From assembly GCA_016866305.1 (NCBI GenBank), contig VGMX01000001.1:62001-126000 (forward strand): a stretch of 64,000 nt of DNA, written 5' to 3'. The notes beneath the pieces were generated by a model. It was given only the letters and a program-made list of their open reading frames with translations. It had not been told where the DNA came from and did no database searches. Position 1 is the stretch's first letter; every line of letters begins with the position of its first letter. Made by a program: the position numbers and the translations under genes. The DNA is from Chlorobiota bacterium (GTDB lineage: Bacteria > Bacteroidota > Chlorobiia > Chlorobiales > Chlorobiaceae). Positions 9,652 to 18,031 of the stretch are shown piece after piece.

Positions 9652-9867
9652 GCAGTAAGGAGAAAATATCAGGATAAACGGTAACGGCACAAACATCCAG
9701 GAATAAAAGCGTAAGCATGCTGCCAGGCAATTGAATCGCGAAACGTTTTCGCTGCATCTCTCCTCTCCATTCCGTCTTCTCCCTGGCTAACTACCGACTC
9801 TTTCCTTCCTCCCCACTCCTCGACTGCCGACTACCGGCTACTGTTTACTGCCTGCCGCCCACAGTCT

Positions 9868-10962
9868 TCACCTTTTCTGTCCCATATACCTTCTCACATG
9901 CCTTCGCCCGGGCCTGCCGCCGATGAAACGGTACTGACGGATCACCCGGTTGCGGTTCAGAAACGCCGTATTGGTGAGCTGGGCGATGATGCGCTTTTCG
10001 GTTTCATTGCCTTCGACGTCCGACGGACCGGCATCGGAGAGCAGCTTCACGATGAGGGGAGCGCACTCGAAAGCAATGAACAGCAGGGTGATGAACTGTA
10101 CCGCAGCCGCCGAAGAACGGCTCACGTTGCCGCCACCGTGGGTCAGTTCTCCGAGAGCCCAGTTCCGGTCGGCAAACCCCGCAAGAGCGGCCTTGCGTTC
10201 AAGCACCCGGTCGGTGAGCATCATCTGTCGGTTGATCCCTTCTGCTGCTTTCTGGCGGTTCAGGTAGGTCTCCAGGCCGGCAAGCTGGGAGGCGAGAAAC
10301 TCGAGCCGCTGCTGTTTGGCATCAACGACAAGCTCCTTGTTTTTTGCGTAGGTTCCGTATCCCGGAACTCCCGATGTCGTTGAGGTCTTCGAGCCGAACA
10401 CCTCCTGCTTCAGCTCCTCGCGGAGCCGGTTCACATCGCCGCTCAGCAGATCGTACTCCTGCTGGTATTTCCTGATCTGCGAAAGCTCCAGCGCGTACTT
10501 TTCGCTGAACGAAGCCTGCACCTTCCCGATCTGCTCCTTCTGGTCGCTGAGGTACCGCTCCTTGAGGCGTTCATGAATCTCCTTGTCGAAGATTTTCAGT
10601 TCCAGGGGACGGGCGATGACGATGGCGATAAGCACTGCAAACACAAGCCGGGGAGATGCCTGGTAAAACTGCCTGAGCCCTTTCGAGGTCTTGTTGATGC
10701 TGGAGACGATATAGCGGTCGAGATTGAAGATGGCAAGCCCCCAGAGCAGGCCGAACGCTACCGACCAGAGCGGGGCGAGCGGATTGCCGGCAAAGACGAA
10801 ATAGAGCGCGTACCCGCCGGAAAGACCGGCGATCAGGGCGGTGAACACGATGGTCGCCCCGATTCCGAGATACTTGCTGTGTTCGGTGGAATACTTCTCG
10901 ATAAAATGAACCGGCGTGCCGGAACATACCCAGAAAAATCGCTGAATATCTGAAAATTTCAT
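9868..10962 (-). CDS. DUF4407 membrane protein
   Basis: A 364-residue protein with hydrophobic segments near residues 35-60, 62-90 and 105-125, then a long charged, glutamine- and lysine-rich region (about 130-265) that looks like a coiled coil, and another hydrophobic segment near 288-310. This arrangement and the opening FWVCSGTPV segment match the DUF4407 family, which has no established function. The gene is alone, with 216 bp of non-coding DNA before it on the left and a divergent ispF promoter region on the right. Confidence 0.75.
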   Translation of the reverse strand: MKFSDIQRFFWVCSGTPVHFIEKYSTEHSKYLGIGATIVFTALIAGLSGGYALYFVFAGNPLAPLWSVAFGLLWGLAIFNLDRYIVSSINKTSKGLRQFYQASPRLVFAVLIAIVIARPLELKIFDKEIHERLKERYLSDQKEQIGKVQASFSEKYALELSQIRKYQQEYDLLSGDVNRLREELKQEVFGSKTSTTSGVPGYGTYAKNKELVVDAKQQRLEFLASQLAGLETYLNRQKAAEGINRQMMLTDRVLERKAALAGFADRNWALGELTHGGGNVSRSSAAAVQFITLLFIAFECAPLIVKLLSDAGPSDVEGNETEKRIIAQLTNTAFLNRNRVIRQYRFIGGRPGRRHVRRYMGQKR

Positions 10963-11173
10963 TCGGTGGTTCTCCCCTGCTTCAACGGTAAGGTTAAGGA
11001 AAAACAGGCGTAAGGTAATTTAAGACTTTATCTGCTGCAGGACAAACGTGGTGCTGGAAGCCCGCCGTGAGCGGGCAAGCGGAATACTTCCCTGATCGCT
11101 TGCTCCTTGCTTCCCGCTCCTGTATATTTCCCGACATGAAGACACTCGCCCTGCAACAACAGAACCACATGCC

Positions 11174-11647
11174 ATGCGTATTGGAATAGGAATAGACGTT
11201 CACCCCTTCGCCGAAGGGCGCAAACTGGTCATCGGCGGAGTCGATATCCCCTCAGCCAGGGGCCTTGAGGGCCACAGCGACGCGGATGTACTGCTGCATG
11301 CCGTCAGCGACGCCCTGCTCGGAGCTGCGGCGCTCGGCGACATCGGCCTGCACTTCCCGAACACCAGTGCCGAATTCAAGGATATCGACAGCATGATCCT
11401 GCTCCGGCATGTCGGCAAACTGTTGCAGAAGGAGGGATTCGCAGCCGTGAACGTCGATGCCATGCTGCTGCTCGAAGCACCGAAAATCGCACCCTACATC
11501 GAGGAGATGCGCCGCAACATCGCAGGCTGTCTCGGCATGGAGATTTCCGCAGTATCGGTCAAGGCCACAACCAATGAAAAACTGGGCTATATCGGCCGAG
11601 AGGAAGGTGCGGCAGCTCACGCCGTCTGTATTATCCGGCAGTACTGA
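11174..11647 (+). CDS. ispF: 2-C-methyl-D-erythritol 2,4-cyclodiphosphate synthase
   Basis: Fifth enzyme of the MEP isoprenoid pathway, 157 residues, the normal size. It makes the cyclic diphosphate from CDP-methylerythritol phosphate, feeding quinone, carotenoid and chlorophyll side-chain synthesis. Motifs: [11 protein letters not shown] (metal-binding DxH), [31 protein letters not shown] and the C-terminal [13 protein letters not shown]. The start matches the family N-terminus. It is a single plus-strand gene that converges with the permease gene 21 nt further on. Confidence 0.95.
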   Translation: MRIGIGIDVHPFAEGRKLVIGGVDIPSARGLEGHSDADVLLHAVSDALLGAAALGDIGLHFPNTSAEFKDIDSMILLRHVGKLLQKEGFAAVNVDAMLLLEAPKIAPYIEEMRRNIAGCLGMEISAVSVKATTNEKLGYIGREEGAAAHAVCIIRQY

Positions 11648-11668
11648 GGGAAGCAGGTCCGGCGGCCT

Positions 11669-12943
11669 TCATACTCCCACCTCTCCCCTGAGAATGCTGA
11701 CCGGCATGTAACGGGTCGCCTTGCGGGCAGGCATGACCGATGAGATCACGGCAATGAGAATGCCGAACACGATCACGATTATGTGGGCTTCGGGCGTTTC
11801 GATAATATTGATCCGGTCGCTGCGCAGCACCCCCGCGGTGCTGGCCTCGAAACGGATGAGAGAGACGAAATGGCAGATCACATGCCCGACGGGGCTGCCG
11901 ATGAACACGCCGAGCATGCCGATCATCAGCCCTTCGAGCATGAAGATGCGGGTAATGCTCCCCTTCTGCACCCCCATCGAACGCAGGATGGCGATATCGC
12001 GCACCTTCTGCAATACCACGGTGGTCATCACCGACGACACGCCAAGCCCTGCGACAACGAAAACGAACCCCACCAGCACCAGGGTTATGACGGCATTCCG
12101 GTTGTAGAAATCGATCACGTTCCGGTTGGTTTCATCCCAGCTCTCGCTCCTGTAGCCGGTAAGACGCTGCACCGTCACGGCAACCCCTCCCGAGCGCTTG
12201 ACATCGGCAGTTCTCAGGCCGACGCCGGTTGCCGAATTCGGAGCGATCCCCTCCATCCGCTGGGCAAGCGGCAGGTTCACATACGCCTCACGCTCATCCT
12301 TGGCGTTGAAGCCGCTGCTGAACATGCCGACAATCGTTACCGGGTACTCCTCACTGTTCTTCGTCACCAGCACGATCCGGTCGCGATACCCTGCATTGAG
12401 CTTTTTCGCAAGAAGGTTGCCGACAAGAATGCCGTTTGGTGTCCAGGCAAGTTCGTCGAGCGCATTTCTGTCGACAAGGTTCTTCTTCAGTCCGGCGATA
12501 TCCGCCTCAAGCAGGGGCGTCACGCCCCGAACCGCGCAGGCCGTGAAGCGGCTCTTGTTCCTTGCGATCACCCTCGAAAGCACAAACGGCGAAATGCTCA
12601 GGACACCGGGAACCCGGCCGATCCGTTCGACAACATCGGGATAATTCTTGATCAGCTCCTTTGCTTCGACGGTGACGTTTTTTTCCACCATCGAAACGGT
12701 TCCGGAAGGATACCCGATGATGTTGTCCGGCACAATGGGCTCTATCCTTTCGGCACTCACCAGCACGTGCGGCGCCGTATCGATCACCTTCGAGACCACG
12801 TTCGACGATGAACCGTTCGTTACGGAAATGGTGGTTACCAGCATGGCCGAACCAACGGCGACGCCCAGAGCCGTGAGCACGGTCTGCCGCTGCCGCTCCC
12901 TGAGATGGACCCAGGCAATTCTGAAGTGATCGAAAAAAGTCAT
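11669..12943 (-). CDS. ABC transporter permease of the MacB/LolC FtsX type
   Basis: A 424-residue inner-membrane permease with one N-terminal membrane helix (about residues 22-45), a large periplasmic domain (about 50-270, MacB_PCD-like) and three C-terminal helices of the FtsX domain (about 280-415). The ending MPARKATRYMPVSILRGE is typical of this group. Family members move lipoproteins, antibiotics or peptides out of the inner membrane with a separate ATPase, but no ATPase gene lies next to it here. It is preceded by about 170 bp shared with the divergent phosphofructokinase. Confidence 0.85.
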   Translation of the reverse strand: MTFFDHFRIAWVHLRERQRQTVLTALGVAVGSAMLVTTISVTNGSSSNVVSKVIDTAPHVLVSAERIEPIVPDNIIGYPSGTVSMVEKNVTVEAKELIKNYPDVVERIGRVPGVLSISPFVLSRVIARNKSRFTACAVRGVTPLLEADIAGLKKNLVDRNALDELAWTPNGILVGNLLAKKLNAGYRDRIVLVTKNSEEYPVTIVGMFSSGFNAKDEREAYVNLPLAQRMEGIAPNSATGVGLRTADVKRSGGVAVTVQRLTGYRSESWDETNRNVIDFYNRNAVITLVLVGFVFVVAGLGVSSVMTTVVLQKVRDIAILRSMGVQKGSITRIFMLEGLMIGMLGVFIGSPVGHVICHFVSLIRFEASTAGVLRSDRINIIETPEAHIIVIVFGILIAVISSVMPARKATRYMPVSILRGEVGV

Positions 12944-13116
12944 GAACCGCCAGCAATCATCGTAAGATCAGCAAATACTTGAAGGTAAAATGCCCGCCCC
13001 GCAATGAAAAATCACACAAAACATCTATCTTGACTGCCATAGAGAGGAAACACTCCTGAAATGTACGCAAATCAGGCAGTTAAAATCTAACCCGAGCAAT
13101 CAAGGAGAAAGGAACT

Positions 13117-14322
13117 GTGAAAAAAATAGGAATCCTCACCAGCGGCGGTGACTGCGGCGGTCTGAACGCTGTCCTGAAAGGCGCTGCCCTGATGGCAGAA
13201 TACCATGAACTTGAGCTGTACGTCATACCCAACGGCTACGCCGGGCTATACAACCTTGTCGACCGGGAAAAGCTCGTCAGGCTCGACAAGGAGCGCCTTG
13301 ACCGGTTCGACGCAAGCTTTGCAGGTTCGGAAGCGGGACATTCAAGGGTGAAAATCAAGGCGATCCGCAACCCGGACAAATACAACCGCATCAAGGAGGG
13401 AATGAAAAAATTCAGCCTTGACGGACTCATCATCAGCGGAGGCGACGACTCGGGAAGCGTAATGGTCGATCTCAGCCAGCAGGGCATTCACTGCATCCAT
13501 GCCCCGAAAACCATGGACCTCGACCTGCAGACCTACTCGGTAGGCGGCGACTCCACCATCAACCGTATCGCGCAGTTCGTCCACGACCTGAAAACCACGG
13601 GAAAAACCCATAACCGGGTGCTCGTGACGGAAGTGTTCGGCCGCTACGCCGGCCATACGGCTTTCAGGAGCGGTATCGCCGCCGAAGCCGACTGCATTCT
13701 CATTCCTGAAATTCCCATCGACTGGGACGTTGTCTATCAACATCTCGCCAAACGGTTCACGCGCAGGATTCTCCAGAGCGACATGCACAGCGGCACCTAC
13801 ACCATCGTGGTAGCCGAGGGCATGAAAAACGCCGACGGCAGCGACATCGTCGACGAATCGGCAGGGGTCGATCCTTTCGGCCACAAGAAGCTTGCCGGAG
13901 CAGGCAAGTACACCTGTCAGGAGATCCAGCGGCGCATGAAATCCGACCCGGCAATGCCGCTCTTCATGAAAGAGACCGGCATGTTCGTCGAAGGCGTCTA
14001 TGAAATCCCCGAGGTACGGGAAGTTCATCCTGGCCACCTCGTCCGGGCAGGAAACTCGTCGGCATACGACGTGAACTTCGGCTACGAAGCCGGAGCCGCG
14101 GCCATACTGCTGTTGCTCGACGGAAAGAGCGGCGTCACGGTATCGAAAGTCAAGGGACGAAAGGTCGAGTACATCGAATCCACGAAAGCCATCACCCAGC
14201 GCCATGTCGATCTCGACCAGGTTGCGCTTTACGAATCGCTCGGCGTCTGCTTCGGCCGTACACCGTGCAACTACGAACCGATCCTGCGCGAAGTAGACGG
14301 CGTGTACGAAAGGATTTACTGA
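13117..14322 (+). CDS. pfp: 6-phosphofructokinase, PPi-dependent type
   Basis: A 401-residue phosphofructokinase. The glycine-rich start is LTSGGDCGGLNA; the donor-specificity positions read GGDDS (residues 108-112) and PKTMD (130-134). An aspartate in the first and a lysine in the second are what is known of PPi-dependent enzymes, whereas ATP enzymes have GGDGS and GTID. PPi use would make the step reversible, which suits an autotroph that runs gluconeogenesis by light and glycolysis in the dark. The start is a GTG at 13117 with a strong ribosome binding site (AAGGAGAAAGG, 13102-13112). A terminator follows at 14336. Confidence 0.88.
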   Translation: MKKIGILTSGGDCGGLNAVLKGAALMAEYHELELYVIPNGYAGLYNLVDREKLVRLDKERLDRFDASFAGSEAGHSRVKIKAIRNPDKYNRIKEGMKKFSLDGLIISGGDDSGSVMVDLSQQGIHCIHAPKTMDLDLQTYSVGGDSTINRIAQFVHDLKTTGKTHNRVLVTEVFGRYAGHTAFRSGIAAEADCILIPEIPIDWDVVYQHLAKRFTRRILQSDMHSGTYTIVVAEGMKNADGSDIVDESAGVDPFGHKKLAGAGKYTCQEIQRRMKSDPAMPLFMKETGMFVEGVYEIPEVREVHPGHLVRAGNSSAYDVNFGYEAGAAAILLLLDGKSGVTVSKVKGRKVEYIESTKAITQRHVDLDQVALYESLGVCFGRTPCNYEPILREVDGVYERIY

Positions 14323-14335
14323 TAAAAATCGCGGG

Positions 14336-14383
14336 CAGCAGGCAGAAAAAAACTGATTCTGGTTGCTGCCTGCTGTTTTTTTT
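14336..14383 (+). terminator. Rho-independent terminator after pfp
   Basis: A 10-bp perfect stem (CAGCAGGCAG with CTGCCTGCTG), a 20-nt loop that begins with a run of A, and eight T directly after the stem. It begins 13 nt after the pfp stop. Confidence 0.85.
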
Positions 14384-14558
14384 ATCGACACAACTTTCAG
14401 TCCGCCCCGGTCATCCATCTTCTCCCGCTTACTGCCCACAATCTTCCCCGATTACCGGCTAACGGCTACGGCCAAACCCACATTCTTCTTTTAAAAAACG
14501 CAAAACCGACTATCTTTCAGGATTGTACCGGTAACGCTAAACACCCAATGATTTCATC

Positions 14559-15470
14559 ATGAACAAGTCCGAAAAAATCTGGATGAACGGCGAACTGATC
14601 GACTGGAATGATGCAAAAATCCACATTCTGTCGCATGTTGTTCATTACGGATCGTCAATATTCGAGGGCATTCGTTGCTATGAAACCACAAAAGGTTCGG
14701 CAGTCCTGTTTCTCGACGAACATATCAGAAGGCTGAGAGATTCGTCAAAAATATACCGCATCGAAATACCCTATTCCGAGCAGGAGATCAAGGATGCCAC
14801 CATCGCCACCATCAAGGCCAACGGACACAAATCGTGCTATATCAGGCCGCTGGTCTATCGCGGCCAGGGCGCTCTCGGCGTCAACCCCTACCGTGCGGCC
14901 ATCGAGGTCGCCATCGCGACGTGGGAGTGGGGAACCTACCTCGGAGAGGATGTGCTTGAAACCGGCGTCGACGTCCGCGTCTCGTCATGGAACCGCCTCG
15001 CACCGAACACCCTGCCCTCCTGGGCGAAAGCGGGCGGCAACTACCTGAACTCGCAGCTCATCAAGATGGAAGCCCTCATGGACAGCTACGCCGAAGGGCT
15101 TGCGCTCGACACGAACGGCTACGTTTCCGAAGGAAGCGGCGAAAACATCTTCGTGATCCGTGACGGAATCATCTTCACGCCCATGTCGGCGCAGTCCATC
15201 CTGCCGGGCTTCACCCGCCATGCGGTCATGCACATCGCAAGGGAACTCGGTTACGAGGTGCGTGAAACCATGATCCCCCGCGAAGCGCTCTACGTCGCCG
15301 ACGAGGTGTTCCTCACCGGCACCGCAGCGGAAATCACGCCGGTCAGAAGCATCGACAAGTACCCGATCGGCAACGAGCGGCGCGGCCCGATAACCGAAGC
15401 CCTGCAGCACCACTATCTGAAAATCGTCCAGACCGGAGAAAACCCCTACAACTGGCTCACCTTCATCTGA
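14559..15470 (+). CDS. ilvE: Branched-chain amino acid aminotransferase
   Basis: A 303-residue PLP enzyme of fold type IV that transfers amino groups to the keto acids of valine, leucine and isoleucine. Seen: IWMNGELIDWNDAKIHILSH at the start, HYGSSIFEGIRCYE, the KAGGNYLNSQL segment with the PLP lysine, and the SEGSGENIFVI phosphate-binding stretch. Length and start agree with the family (about 305). holB follows after 16 nt, so the two are probably cotranscribed though unrelated in function. Confidence 0.93.
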   Translation: MNKSEKIWMNGELIDWNDAKIHILSHVVHYGSSIFEGIRCYETTKGSAVLFLDEHIRRLRDSSKIYRIEIPYSEQEIKDATIATIKANGHKSCYIRPLVYRGQGALGVNPYRAAIEVAIATWEWGTYLGEDVLETGVDVRVSSWNRLAPNTLPSWAKAGGNYLNSQLIKMEALMDSYAEGLALDTNGYVSEGSGENIFVIRDGIIFTPMSAQSILPGFTRHAVMHIARELGYEVRETMIPREALYVADEVFLTGTAAEITPVRSIDKYPIGNERRGPITEALQHHYLKIVQTGENPYNWLTFI

Positions 15471-15486
15471 ACGGCAGGAGACAGGC

Positions 15487-16665
15487 ATGAGCTGGAACGA
15501 CATCATCGGCCAGAAACAGCAGATCCGGATTCTGCAGAAAGCCATCGAATCCGGACGTCTCGCTCATGCCTACCTCTTCACCGGCCCTGAAGCCTGCGGC
15601 AAGGAGAGCGTGGCTTTCGAGCTTGCCCGCATCATGAACTGCCGCGGTTTCAGGGAAACCCCCGAGGATGGTTCCTGCGGCACCTGCCCGGACTGCGTGC
15701 AGATCAACACCTTCATGCACCGGAACGTCGAGTATGTGTTCCCCGTCGAGGCGGCCCTGCTCGACGCCGGAGAAAGCGCGAAGAAAGAGAACCGGAAATT
15801 CAGCGAAGCACGGGAACGGTACGAGGCGCTGCTTGAAGAAAAACAGCTGAACCCCTACTTCACCCCCTCGATGGACCGTTCCATGGGGATTCTCAGTGAA
15901 CAGATTGTCGCGCTGCAGCAGAAAGCGCTCTATATGCCGGCTGAAGGCCACCGCAAGGTATTCATCATCTCGCAGGCCGAGCGGATGAACCCGGCTGCGG
16001 CCAACAAGCTGCTCAAGCTGCTCGAGGAACCTCCGGGGCATATCCTGTTCATCCTTGTGTCCTCACGTCCCGAAGCGGTGCTCCCCACCATCCGTTCCCG
16101 CTGTCAGCAGATCAGGTTCCGGAGAACATCCCCGCAGGAACTGCAGCTCTGGTTCCGGAAAAACCGCACCGACAGAACGGAATCCGAACTCGGTTTCGTG
16201 GTGAACTTTTCAAGAGGCAATCTCGCTCTTGCCTGGGAACTGATAAACCGGAGCACCGGGAGCGATGCGACTCCGGCCATGCTGCTGCGCAACCAGGCGA
16301 TCGACTATCTCCGCCTCGTGCTGACACCGAACCGCTTCCATGAAGCCCTTTCGGCGTGCGAAAACCATGCGAAGAACCTGTCCAGAACCGATCTCGCCCT
16401 CTTTTTCGGAGCGATCCTGCTCTTTTTTCAGGATGTCAACCACCGGCTGATCAATCCCGGCTTCGAGGCGCTCAACAACAGCGACATCGCAGACTCGATC
16501 GACCGCTTCGCCAGAAACTTCCCCGATCCCGATTTCTTCGGCATCTCTTCCCTCACCGAGGAGGCCATCCGGGCCGTCGAGCGCAACACCAATCCGCTGC
16601 TTGTGCTTTCAGCCTGGACCGCTGAAATCAGGCACCTCATCCAGGCTCCCGCACTCCGGGCTTGA
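15487..16665 (+). CDS. holB: DNA polymerase III delta' subunit
   Basis: Clamp-loader subunit, 392 residues, slightly longer than E. coli HolB. The start SWNDIIGQKQQIRILQKAI and the segment GRLAHAYLFTGPEACGKES are typical; the P-loop is degenerate (GK followed by E), as expected for delta', which does not hydrolyse ATP. A zinc-module cysteine set (NCRGF, then CGTCPDC near residues 62-75) is present. An extra stretch at about 80-130 lies between the zinc module and the usual AERMNPAAANKLLKLLEEPP segment. The C-terminal collar domain follows. The gene is directly behind ilvE. Confidence 0.9.
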   Translation: MSWNDIIGQKQQIRILQKAIESGRLAHAYLFTGPEACGKESVAFELARIMNCRGFRETPEDGSCGTCPDCVQINTFMHRNVEYVFPVEAALLDAGESAKKENRKFSEARERYEALLEEKQLNPYFTPSMDRSMGILSEQIVALQQKALYMPAEGHRKVFIISQAERMNPAAANKLLKLLEEPPGHILFILVSSRPEAVLPTIRSRCQQIRFRRTSPQELQLWFRKNRTDRTESELGFVVNFSRGNLALAWELINRSTGSDATPAMLLRNQAIDYLRLVLTPNRFHEALSACENHAKNLSRTDLALFFGAILLFFQDVNHRLINPGFEALNNSDIADSIDRFARNFPDPDFFGISSLTEEAIRAVERNTNPLLVLSAWTAEIRHLIQAPALRA

Positions 16666-16815
16666 CGCCGGATTCGGTATTTCCGCTCCACCTCAGGAGG
16701 CCGGCGTTCTCCGCCGTCATCTCCCGTGGTGACAATCGTCCCTTGCCGCCGCACATCGTCCCGTTCGAACATGAAGGCTCCGGAATATCCGCAAGCACGG
16801 TGCTTCGCCGGGAGA

Positions 16816-17988
16816 TCAGCTTCCGGTATCGAACGTTGCCGGAAAATGCTCATCCCTGACCAGCACATGCGCCGCACGCATGCCTGCAGCGGCCAGGTCC
16901 GAAACATTCTTCGGGTCGTCCATCTTCTCAAGAGCGGCGCACGTTTCACGCTCCATATCCATGCCAAGAGTATCCTTCAGCCATCCGCTCTCGAATCTGG
17001 CGTTATAGCGCACATAGGTCAGCTGTTTTTCGCCAGAAAGCCGGTCCCGGCCCAAATCCCCGATCTCACGGTCGATCACCCAGGGCGTCAGTGTCCGCCC
17101 CATCCACTGCAGCATGGTCTGGACAAGTGCATCGCTGTCCTTCATGAGCGACATGAGCGAACGGACTGCAAGACCTGCAGCGGGCATTCCCATCACCTCA
17201 TCGGTATACAGCCCCAATGAAAAATCTCCCGTACCGACGGAAACGAGCAGCAGGTTATTCTCCCCCTGAGACCATCTGAAACCGTACCCGTGCAGTGTTG
17301 CGAGCATGAACAGCTGCAGGGCCGGATTGTTGGCCATGCTGACTCCGCCATCCACGAAAGCTCCGTCAATACATTCACCGCAAGCATTTCTTGCGACACT
17401 GATCCGTTCGGGCTCAAAGAAATGAGGTGCCGCCGTACTTGCGCGCACGATCTTCGAAAGCAGGAAATCCCTGTTTGCAATTGCCGAGCCGCCGCATTGC
17501 TCCGGATTGAAGTATGCGCCGGACGGACCGTTGTGCAAGGGCCACGGACTGCCGGTATCGAGACGCTTTGTCATGACCATAAGTCCGGTGAGGATCGTGT
17601 CGCTGCCCAGGGTCGTCTCTTCTCCAAGATAGTGCTGCAGCGCCTGCTCAAGGGGTTTTTCAGGAAACTTCGACACATAAAGCCCTTTTCTCAGTACGGA
17701 TTTTCTGAATACCTTTTCAGCCAGTTCCGTATAGAGTGTCTTGATCGTGGCGACAGTATGCCCGCAAGCAAGCATGGCGGCAATAATGGAGCCCGTCGAG
17801 GTTCCGCCAATGAGATCGAAGTAATCGCACAAACGGAACCGCTCCTGTCGACCGCTCCGTTTGCCGAGAAGAGTCTCGATCTGTTCGAGAAATTCGAGCG
17901 TCAGGACGCCCCGGATGCCTCCGCCATCGAGAGAAAGCACTCTTTTCGGTCCGGGTGAACGGAAGCGTTCGACAAGTTTTTCGTTCAT
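16816..17988 (-). CDS. Patatin-like phospholipase, probable effector
   Basis: A 390-residue lipid acyl hydrolase. The patatin elements are complete: DGGGIRG oxyanion loop at residues 21-27, GTSTG with nucleophile Ser64, and DGG with Asp213 (FVDGGVSMANNPA). No signal peptide is visible, so it acts from the cytoplasm. The start at 17988 has AAGGAG eight bases upstream; the open frame goes on to 18027 but without support. It begins 43 nt after the stop of the gene for the TIR-like/TPR/SLOG protein and is clearly in the same transcript. Patatins of this form are effectors in CBASS (CapV), where a nucleotide signal turns on membrane breakdown. That role here is my inference from the pairing; a housekeeping lipase is the alternative. 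Confidence 0.85.
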   Translation of the reverse strand: MNEKLVERFRSPGPKRVLSLDGGGIRGVLTLEFLEQIETLLGKRSGRQERFRLCDYFDLIGGTSTGSIIAAMLACGHTVATIKTLYTELAEKVFRKSVLRKGLYVSKFPEKPLEQALQHYLGEETTLGSDTILTGLMVMTKRLDTGSPWPLHNGPSGAYFNPEQCGGSAIANRDFLLSKIVRASTAAPHFFEPERISVARNACGECIDGAFVDGGVSMANNPALQLFMLATLHGYGFRWSQGENNLLLVSVGTGDFSLGLYTDEVMGMPAAGLAVRSLMSLMKDSDALVQTMLQWMGRTLTPWVIDREIGDLGRDRLSGEKQLTYVRYNARFESGWLKDTLGMDMERETCAALEKMDDPKNVSDLAAAGMRAAHVLVRDEHFPATFDTGS

Positions 17989-18031
17989 GGCTGCTCCTTG
18001 ATGAATACCGGTTCTTTCTGTCGCCAATCCC

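Noticed and set aside
11060..11076. Hairpin GCCCGC-CGTGA-GCGGGC as a terminator
   Set aside because: It lies between two divergent starts and has no T run; it may be a leader structure but a terminator makes no sense there.
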